This document shows, piece after piece, positions 6,636-11,410 of a stretch of 11,410 nucleotides of DNA. Position numbers and translations under genes: made by a program. The stretch spans positions 1-11,410 of the forward strand of contig JAQBNY010000092.1 in assembly GCA_028288315.1 (NCBI GenBank), given 5' to 3'. Numbering within the stretch: the stretch's first letter is position 1; each line of letters begins with the position of its first letter. The DNA comes from Mucilaginibacter sp. GTDB lineage: Bacteria > Bacteroidota > Bacteroidia > Sphingobacteriales > Sphingobacteriaceae. The notes beneath the pieces were generated by a model, which was given only the letters and a program-made list of their open reading frames with translations, had not been told where the DNA came from and did not search any database.

Positions 6636-7130
6636 CTATTGCTCGAGTTTCCATTTTTCAACCAATTGCACATTAAAGCCATCATCTTCTTTAGAGTTAG
6701 GTTGCCCTTTGCCGGTAGTAATAAGGTTGCGTAAACTGTCATGTATATAATTGGTCCATGCTTCCCTGCATATTTCATAACATTCATATTGGGGAACCAA
6801 CCCTTCATGAGTGAACCTGATCTCTGTTTGATTGTCTTTTTCCGAAATATTAAAAACGAGTTTTGTGCCTATCCATTCGCTTTTGTCTTTAGTGAATTTG
6901 AAGTAATTGTCCAGCACCAGCCAAACCACTTTTTGATCTGGAACCAGTTCAATCAATTTCGTTTTACAGTAATGAATATCTTTATAGTGATAGATAAATT
7001 CATCGTTTAGTTTGTCTGTACCCCCTTCAACTCCTTCTGACCACCATCCACGAATATTAGTGATGGCATCGAATGCTTCCTTCGGAGTTTGGTTTACCAA
7101 GAAGGCAGCGGTAAAATCTTGATTATCCAT
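6636..7130 (-). CDS. SRPBCC / AHSA1-like domain protein, paralogue 1
   Basis: Protein of 164 aa, one START-like AHSA1-type domain with the same blocks as its neighbour: DFTAAFLVNQTPKEAFDAI, NIRGWWSEG, KLNDEF, KVVWLV, KDKSEW.GTK, RFTHEGLVP and ITTGKGQPN. It ends in an extra tail with GFNVQLVEKWKLEQ. The frame is open further upstream to 7172, but the ATG at 7130 is chosen because MDNQDF aligns with the start of the paralogue and because a promoter -7 box lies at 7161-7168, inside the longer version. Ligand and role are unknown. Divergence from a regulator with a DJ-1/PfpI sensor domain suggests, but does not prove, that the regulator controls this pair. Confidence 0.85.
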   Translation of the reverse strand: MDNQDFTAAFLVNQTPKEAFDAITNIRGWWSEGVEGGTDKLNDEFIYHYKDIHYCKTKLIELVPDQKVVWLVLDNYFKFTKDKSEWIGTKLVFNISEKDNQTEIRFTHEGLVPQYECYEICREAWTNYIHDSLRNLITTGKGQPNSKEDDGFNVQLVEKWKLEQ

Positions 7131-7160
7131 GGTTTTAATTGTTATTAAATTATAGTGATA

Positions 7161-7168
7161 TAAAGTTA
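7161..7168 (-). promoter_or_regulatory. -7 box of the SRPBCC gene pair
   Basis: On minus TAACTTTA matches the Bacteroidota -7 consensus TAnnTTTG at all but the last base. It lies 30 bp upstream of the ATG at 7130, giving a leader of about 24 nt. No convincing -33 element is seen. Confidence 0.4.
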
Positions 7169-7216
7169 ACATACTTATTAGTAGCTAAGAAGGTGTAAAA
7201 TAGACTTTATAGCGGG

Positions 7217-7248
7217 TTGATTTGGACATAGGTAAATCTTTATATTTG
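7217..7248 (+). promoter_or_regulatory. Bacteroidota-type promoter of the glxA-like gene
   Basis: TATATTTG at 7241-7248 is an exact TAnnTTTG -7 box, with TTG at 7217-7219 as a -33 element 21 bp upstream, the normal spacing for the primary sigma factor of Bacteroidota. Transcription would begin near 7255, leaving a leader of fewer than 10 nt before the ATG at 7263. Confidence 0.6.
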
Positions 7249-7262
7249 TTAAAAATACTTCA

Positions 7263-8243
7263 ATGAAACATATCACTATACTTGTTCCGGATGGGCCGAA
7301 TAACTTAAGTAGTATTGTAGGTTCGTACAAAATATTGACGAGGGCCAATGAGTATTGGAAAGAAAGCGGGAGAAAAGAATTGTTTAAAATTGAATTAGCA
7401 GGTATTTCCGAAAAAGTGGAATTCTATAACGGCTTGTTTACTGTGAAGCCGCATACCAACATTTCCGCTATCACAAAAACCGATCTCGTAATTATTCCGT
7501 CATTGAACCATAATTATCAAAACGCTGTGAAGGGGAACAAGGCACTTATCAGTTGGATTGCAGAGCAATATAAAAACGGTGCCGAAATAGCAAGTGTTTG
7601 CACGGGTGCATATCTGCTGGCATCAACTGGTTTACTGGATGGCAAAAGCTGTTCAACTCATTGGATTGCTGCAGATAATTTCAGAAGCATGTTTCCAAAA
7701 GTGAATTTACAAACTGATAAATTGATTACTGATGAAAATGGAATTTATACAAATGGCGGGGCTTATTCTTTTCTAAATCTATTAATTTACCTTGTAGAAA
7801 AAAAGTTCGACAGGCAAACAGCTATTTATTGTTCCAAAGTTTTTCAGATTGAAATGGACAGGCAAAGTCAATCAGAATTTATAATATTTAAAGGACAGAA
7901 GTTGCATGGAGATGAAATGGTAAAAGAAGCACAATCTTATATTGAAAATAATCTTCATGAAAAAATGTCTTTTGAACATTTGTCGTCCAGATTTGCTGTT
8001 GGCAGGCGGAACTTTGACAGAAGGTTTATCAAAGCAACAGGAAATACTCCTCTTGAATATTTACAAAGAGTAAAAATTGAATCGGCAAAAAGAGCATTCG
8101 AAACCAACCGTAAAACAATTAATGAAGTAATGTATGATGTGGGCTATTCAGATGTGAAAGCATTTCGTGAAGTGTTTAGGAAAATTACAGGAATGTCGCC
8201 ACTAGAATATAGGAGCAAATACAATAAAGAGGGGGTTAGGTAG
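7263..8243 (+). CDS. GlxA-type regulator: DJ-1/PfpI domain plus AraC HTH
   Basis: Protein of 326 aa. Residues about 3-180 form a DJ-1/PfpI (class I glutamine amidotransferase-like) domain with the nucleophile-elbow region SVCTGAYLLASTGLL (111-125, Cys113) and STHW (131-134). Residues about 219-321 form an AraC/XylS DNA-binding domain with two helix-turn-helices (about 236-257 and 284-307) and the conserved ending GYSD...FREVFRKITGMSPLEYR. In this class the PfpI-like domain is thought to sense a small molecule rather than act as an enzyme. It is transcribed divergently from two SRPBCC genes across 132 bp, the usual layout of a regulator and its target. The ligand is unknown. Codon use looks more AT-rich than in the fucosidase and phospholipase genes, compatible with acquisition. 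Confidence 0.9.
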   Translation: MKHITILVPDGPNNLSSIVGSYKILTRANEYWKESGRKELFKIELAGISEKVEFYNGLFTVKPHTNISAITKTDLVIIPSLNHNYQNAVKGNKALISWIAEQYKNGAEIASVCTGAYLLASTGLLDGKSCSTHWIAADNFRSMFPKVNLQTDKLITDENGIYTNGGAYSFLNLLIYLVEKKFDRQTAIYCSKVFQIEMDRQSQSEFIIFKGQKLHGDEMVKEAQSYIENNLHEKMSFEHLSSRFAVGRRNFDRRFIKATGNTPLEYLQRVKIESAKRAFETNRKTINEVMYDVGYSDVKAFREVFRKITGMSPLEYRSKYNKEGVR

Positions 8244-8309
8244 TATAAGCTGTTCCGGGTGTTATGCCTTAATATACGCAAGTTCTATTCCGCTCTAATT
8301 ATACTTCCT

Positions 8310-8388
8310 GATTCGACTCCGGCGCTGGGTACTATAACCGCAGAGGGCCGAGTCCCTTCTTCCGCACACTTGGGTTCGAACCCCCATC
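8310..8388 (+). other. tRNA-3'-end-like debris
   Basis: Three short stretches resemble tRNA T-arms without the rest of a tRNA: ATTCGACTCC at 8311-8320; AGGG (8344-8347), loop CCGAGT, CCCT (8354-8357) followed by TCTTCCGCA, which looks like the acceptor end of a Leu- or Ser-type tRNA; and GGG TTCGAAC CCC at 8372-8384. I find no matching 5' acceptor strand (such as TGCGGAAG) upstream and no proper cloverleaf, so no functional tRNA is called. Such fragments can remain after integration at tRNA genes. The 12-bp GGGTTCGAACCC is also a perfect palindrome, so chance or another role is possible. Confidence 0.35.
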
Positions 8389-8398
8389 ATTTACCCGG

Positions 8399-8430
8399 AA
8401 GCCTTTCATGAAAATGGGAGGCTTTTTTAT
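8399..8430 (+). terminator. Strong intrinsic terminator
   Basis: AAGCCT (8399-8404) pairs with AGGCTT (8419-8424). The stem continues through two T.G wobbles and CAT/ATG to a GAAA tetraloop (8412-8415 region), giving an 11-bp hairpin, followed by a T-rich run TTTTATTT. It lies 155 bp after the glxA-like stop, beyond the tRNA-like fragments, and would end any plus-strand transcript through them. Confidence 0.85.
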
Positions 8431-8491
8431 TTGGGGGGGTAGGCTACAATTGTAAACTCGCGTGAGCGGGAGTTGATAAAATGGAGCTTGA

Positions 8492-9256
8492 TTACCCCCA
8501 AATCTCGTTTGCAGCAGTAAGAATTACGGGCATACCATTAGTTACCATAATGGTGTGCTCATGCTGGGCTACATACCCACCACGGTTTCCTATCAAGGTC
8601 CAGCCATCTTCCTGCTGGTCTGCATAGCTGGAGTCCGTAGCAATAAAAGTCTCAATCGCTACAATAGAATTCTTTTTGAAACGGTTGGTGTTGTACCTGT
8701 CATAACAGTTCAATATATCATGAGGTTCTTCATGCAGACTTCTTCCTACACCGTGCCCTGCAAGGTTCTTGATCACTTTATAACCTACTTGTTTGGCCTG
8801 CATTTCAATCAATCTACCGATATCTGCAATTCTTACACCACCCTTAATCTGAATAATTGCCTTTTTCAAAATTTGTTTAGAAACATCAACTAGGGGTTGT
8901 AGCCGATTTAAATCACGACCAAGTATAAATGAGCCGCCATTATCTGCCCAGAAACCGTTTAGTTCTGCAGAGACATCGATATTGATCAGATCCCCCTCAT
9001 TCAAAATCTTATCCTTAGTTGGAATACCATGTGCCACCTCGTTGTTCACACTGATGCAGGTCCATCCCGGAAAACCATAGGTTAGCCTGGGTGCAGACTT
9101 GGCTCCCATTTGATTCAGGATATTACCCCCAAAATCGTCTAGCTCCTGAGTCGACATACCTGGTACAGCATGCTTACGCATCTGCTTTAATGTTTCGGCA
9201 ACAGCATTGCTTACTTCTTTCATTCCAAATAATTCTTCCTGCGATGTGATTGACAT
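8492..9256 (-). CDS. map: Methionine aminopeptidase, type I
   Basis: Protein of 254 aa that removes the initiator methionine from nascent proteins in the cytoplasm. All five metal ligands of the pita-bread fold are visible: D94 (INIDVS), D105 (FWADNGGSF), H168 (AGHGVGRSLHEEP), E202 (IETF) and E233 (QHEHT). His76 in the NNEVAHGIP block is the usual substrate-binding His. No N-terminal zinc-finger extension is present, so this is a type Ia enzyme of normal length. In Bacteroidota the main map usually sits in the secY-infA ribosomal region; this copy stands alone, so it is probably an extra or accessory map. ATG at 9256 follows a perfect -7 box at 9271-9278 with a very short leader. Confidence 0.93.
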   Translation of the reverse strand: MSITSQEELFGMKEVSNAVAETLKQMRKHAVPGMSTQELDDFGGNILNQMGAKSAPRLTYGFPGWTCISVNNEVAHGIPTKDKILNEGDLINIDVSAELNGFWADNGGSFILGRDLNRLQPLVDVSKQILKKAIIQIKGGVRIADIGRLIEMQAKQVGYKVIKNLAGHGVGRSLHEEPHDILNCYDRYNTNRFKKNSIVAIETFIATDSSYADQQEDGWTLIGNRGGYVAQHEHTIMVTNGMPVILTAANEIWG

Positions 9257-9270
9257 TGTATTCTTTTGCT

Positions 9271-9278
9271 CAAATATA
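9271..9278 (-). promoter_or_regulatory. -7 box of map
   Basis: On minus TATATTTG (9278 to 9271) matches TAnnTTTG exactly, 14 bp before the map ATG. I see no clear TTG at the -33 distance. The expected leader is under 10 nt. Confidence 0.5.
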
Positions 9279-9357
9279 AGTCTTTAAAATAATTAAGGGC
9301 TTGATTTTGTAACCATCAAGTTGCAATGAGTGCAAAAAAACACACATTATAATTGAT

Positions 9358-9627
9358 TTATCTATTCTCAAGAATTTTTGCAAAATCTCCGATTTCAATC
9401 AATTCGTCCACAAAACGGTTTACATTTTGCACCGCCATTTACCTATCATACACTTTAGACCTGTACGAGTTCGATCTCGTACAGGGATTGGTGGCAGGCT
9501 GCCTCATCATATTAGATGACATAACCTGTCCCGCCGTATTCATTAGCGGTGTGCTCCTGATGGTTTAAGTAAAACCATTTGCCACCAGTTGTTGTAGGGA
9601 CTACTGCACAGAAAACCTAAAGCTCAT
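9358..9627 (-). pseudogene. Decayed protein gene, unknown family
   Basis: On minus, an ATG at 9627 directly follows the stop of the upstream small ORF (TAA then ATG). That frame gives MSFRFSVQ and stops at 9601-9603. A different frame then reads protein-like text, GGKWFYLNHQEH and EYGGTGYVI, stops at 9512-9514, and resumes as YDEAACHQSLYEIELVQV to a stop at 9455-9457. The first frame returns with YDR, a stop at 9439-9441, then MAVQNVNRF...FAKILENR to 9358. Together this looks like one protein of about 85 aa broken by two frame changes and several stops. I do not recognise the family. No map-like or transposase motif is visible. The tail MAVQ...ENR alone could be a 26-aa ORF, but a remnant is more likely. 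Confidence 0.5.
9460..9485. repeat. 26-bp inverted repeat
   Basis: CCTGTACGAG (9460-9469) and CTCGTACAGG (9476-9485) are perfect 10-bp inverted arms around TTCGAT. There is no T run on either strand, so it is not an intrinsic terminator. It coincides with the LYEIELVQ part of the decayed gene, so it may be a by-product of that coding sequence. Confidence 0.6.
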
Positions 9628-9849
9628 TTAATTCAAACTGTAAAGGTGTTGATCAAATAGTTTAGAAAAGACATCTAATACTTTAAGCTTTCCTTTTTCA
9701 AAGGTAATAATGCGTGGGAGCTGAGGATATCCAATATCTTTTCTGATTTTATTAATTTCCTGTTCCTCTGCATGGATTTGACTTAAATAAGCGTCATTTT
9801 TAAGACATCTTATAATAGTCTGTGCGCGTTTTCTTTGTCGGTTTGCCAT
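9628..9849 (-). CDS. Hypothetical protein, 73 aa
   Basis: I do not recognise this protein. It is 73 aa, soluble, basic at the N-terminus (MANRQRKRAQTIIRCLK), with a helical EEQEINKIRKDIG region in the middle and a short strand-like RIITFEKGKLKVLDVF near the end. It has no signal peptide or membrane segment. ATG at 9849 is the natural start. Its stop is followed at once by an ATG of a decayed ORF, an arrangement typical of two translationally coupled genes, so this was probably the first gene of a pair whose second member has been lost. It could itself be a remnant. No promoter stands out, though TATTTTTA on minus just upstream is a near match to a -7 box. Confidence 0.5.
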   Translation of the reverse strand: MANRQRKRAQTIIRCLKNDAYLSQIHAEEQEINKIRKDIGYPQLPRIITFEKGKLKVLDVFSKLFDQHLYSLN

Positions 9850-10474
9850 GGGTGTTATTAGTTAAAAATACATTGACGAATCTTGTATTAATGAAGAATA
9901 TAGAGGAGCTTTTTCAATATATAGTATATTATTCTGATTGAAACTTCAATAATTAATAGCAAGCTAAATAGTAATTCTGGAAAAATTTTGTGTTTTTAGG
10001 TTTGATAGTAGGAAATATTTTTACCAATTCTGTTTACAACCCTCCAAGTGTCTGAATTTTTTGGAATCGCAACAATTTTAGATTTTTAATGCGCCAGAAA
10101 TTGCGATGGGCCAGTACTTTTATGAAAACTCGTGAAATATGGATAAGCTTAAAAACAAGCTTGTATTTGAAAATGAAAATACCCGAAAGTGTTTATAATC
10201 AAAAATCCCAGTTACTCGCGTAACTGGGACTATCGTAAATCTGTCAACTTATTTCAGGACGATTCAGTGATCCCATCAGGACTATAGGCTATTGGCAGCC
10301 GGCAGCTATGACAATCATCATGAGGGGACATGATGCTTATCACAAACCACAACTATAACACCGTATCTACTGACCAGCAATTCTTGCATATCGTTCCTGT
10401 ATTTGGCTATTGTTGCTTATTTAAGACTTAAACATACAGTCTCTTTAAAGGCGCTTCGTTCAAAAGACACTATT
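9850..10474. other. 625-bp stretch with no confident gene
   Basis: AT-rich, mostly non-coding. It holds a minus-strand terminator at 10201-10229 and a hairpin with arms CATCATG (10316-10322) and CATGATG (10329-10335). There are two very short open frames: 44 codons on + from ATG 10089 to 10223, and 23 codons on - from ATG 10389 to 10318 (MQELLVSRYGVIVVVC...). Neither has a recognisable family or a clear ribosome binding site. The + ORF runs into the terminator hairpin. I see no tRNA, no insertion-sequence ends and no repeat array. Confidence 0.5.
10201..10229 (-). terminator. Intrinsic terminator, minus strand
   Basis: TCCCAGTTAC (10206-10215) and GTAACTGGGA (10220-10229) form a perfect 10-bp stem with a 4-nt loop. 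Read on minus, the stem is followed by TTTTT (10205-10201). It would end transcripts coming from the transpeptidase gene, whose stop is about 245 bp upstream, or from an unseen RNA in between. Nothing T-rich follows on plus. Confidence 0.8.
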
Positions 10475-11410
10475 TTATTCTGCCGCATCCCCTGCGTCGG
10501 ATACCAGCATCTCTGCCAGGCGTTTATCCAGATTATAAATATCTTTCCTGAAATTCAGGTGCCCGCCCCGATCAGCAAAAGCGGTAAAATAGGCTAAAAA
10601 TACAGGTATCTTTTTATTTAATGTAATGTAACGTTCTTTGCCTGCATGCATATTTCGGTTGATCTTCTCATCGGTCCATTCAGGATTATCCTTTAATACG
10701 AAGCTGGCAAACTTTGCAGGCTCGGCTATACGAATGCAACCATGGCTGAACGCCCTTGAGGTTTCGCCGAATAATGATTTTGAAGGGGTATCATGCAGAT
10801 AGATATTGTAACTATTCGGGAACAGAAATTTTACCAATCCCAAGGAATTGTCGTCGCCGGGCTTTTGCCGCACAACAGGCAATCCGTCACGATGGCCGGT
10901 TATCTCCATCCTATGGTCCTGTAGATAAGAAGTATTCTTTCTCATGCCTGGTATCACCTCATTAGTTAATATACTCGGCGGTACATTCCAGTAGGGGCTA
11001 AAAACCACAAATTGTATTTCGCCATAAAACGCTGTGGTAGGATGCTGGGTTTTACCCACCACCACATTGCAGCTCCAAAGCAGGCTGTCTGCATGGTAAA
11101 TGTGCATTTTAAATTCGGGTATATTTACAGCAACATAATCGACGTCTAAACTAACCGGCAACCAGCGGCTTCGTTCCATATTTACCAGTATTTGCTTTAT
11201 TCGTGCCGGCAATGACACATTTAGCTCAGCTAAAGTTTCCTTATTTAGTAAGCCATTGATAACCAATCCGTGCCTGTTCTGGAATATTTTAACAGCCCTT
11301 TGCAATTCAGAATCATGGAGTTCATTGACGTATCGCCGCTAAGATCCTCCAGTTTATATAAGCGTGTCCTAATCAGTCGAATTACCATGGAAGTATCTCC
11401 AAATGCCAAT
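10475..11410 (-). CDS. L,D-transpeptidase (YkuD/ErfK family), frameshifted and cut by window edge
   Basis: Catalytic part read continuously from about 11329 to the stop at 10475. A peptidoglycan-binding-like segment (LQRAVKIFQNRHGL...LNKETLAELNV) is followed by a linker ending in NMERSRWLP and then a YkuD domain with HDTPSKSLF...SHGCIRI, which contains the catalytic Cys and its His. Such enzymes make 3-3 peptidoglycan cross-links or attach proteins to peptidoglycan in the periplasm. The continuous frame has stops just upstream (TAG 11339-11341). The neighbouring frame reads family-like sequence to the window edge (LAFGDTSMVIRLIRTRLYKLEDLSGDTS region), so a one-base loss near 11324-11330, or a sequencing error, is likely. 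The true start and any signal peptide lie beyond 11410. Restarting at TTG 11305 would give 276 aa without an export signal, so that product would probably not reach its substrate. Confidence 0.82.

Noticed and set aside
7131..7172. Longer N-terminus for the first SRPBCC gene starting at 7172
   Set aside because: Extra residues do not align with the paralogue and the segment contains the likely -7 box at 7161-7168.
8310..8388. Functional tRNA gene
   Set aside because: No 5' acceptor strand, D-arm or proper 7-nt anticodon loop can be assembled on either strand.
9460..9485. LexA/SOS box from the CTGTAC...GTACAG arms
   Set aside because: Spacing between CTGT and ACAG is 16 bp rather than 8 and no SOS gene is nearby; it also falls in a coding remnant.
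9353..9568. 71-codon open frame on + with a hydrophobic tail
   Set aside because: Starts at TTG, has no family resemblance and lies antisense to the protein-like remnants on minus.
10089..10223. 44-codon + strand ORF as a gene
   Set aside because: No family, no ribosome binding site, and its end overlaps the minus-strand terminator hairpin.

Overview
The window looks like a chromosomal segment of a Bacteroidota member, most likely Sphingobacteriaceae (Mucilaginibacter/Pedobacter type). This is judged from AT-rich spacers, Bacteroidota-style -7 boxes (TAnnTTTG) in front of several genes, weak Shine-Dalgarno signals, and family-typical proteins (NrtR-like Nudix regulator, MerC beside a Fur-type regulator, GH29 fucosidase, secreted zinc-dependent phospholipase C-like protein). 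The assignment comes from recognised protein style, not from a database search.

Left part (1-3027). A Nudix-fold transcription regulator on + stands alone. Two minus-strand units follow. merC and a Fur/Zur-type regulator are 17 bp apart and preceded by a -7 box plus a Fur-box-like palindrome, which suggests autoregulated metal homeostasis. Upstream of them, an 85-aa protein of unknown function, a CinA C-terminal-domain protein and an inorganic pyrophosphatase are packed with gaps of 9 and 16 bp.

Middle (3170-6028). Two exported proteins on +: an alpha-L-fucosidase with a C-terminal discoidin-like domain, ending at a strong intrinsic terminator, and a zinc-dependent phospholipase C-like protein.

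6139-8430. Tandem duplicated SRPBCC/AHSA1-like genes on minus are divergent from a GlxA-type (DJ-1/PfpI plus AraC HTH) regulator on +. The spacer holds promoter-like boxes for both directions. Downstream of glxA lie short sequences that look like 3' ends of tRNAs, then a very clean terminator. These genes may form a small acquired cassette.

Right part (8492-11410). A type I methionine aminopeptidase sits on minus. Next is a small ORF of unknown function followed directly by a decayed partner gene with stops and frame changes. A mostly non-coding 625-bp stretch contains a minus-strand terminator. The window ends in an L,D-transpeptidase gene that runs off the right edge and appears frameshifted near 11327.

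No CRISPR array, intact mobile element or rRNA was seen, and no intact tRNA. I did not find a clear new multi-gene system. The most interesting items are the candidate operator of merC-fur, the decayed pair at 9358-9849, the transpeptidase frameshift and the tRNA-like debris.
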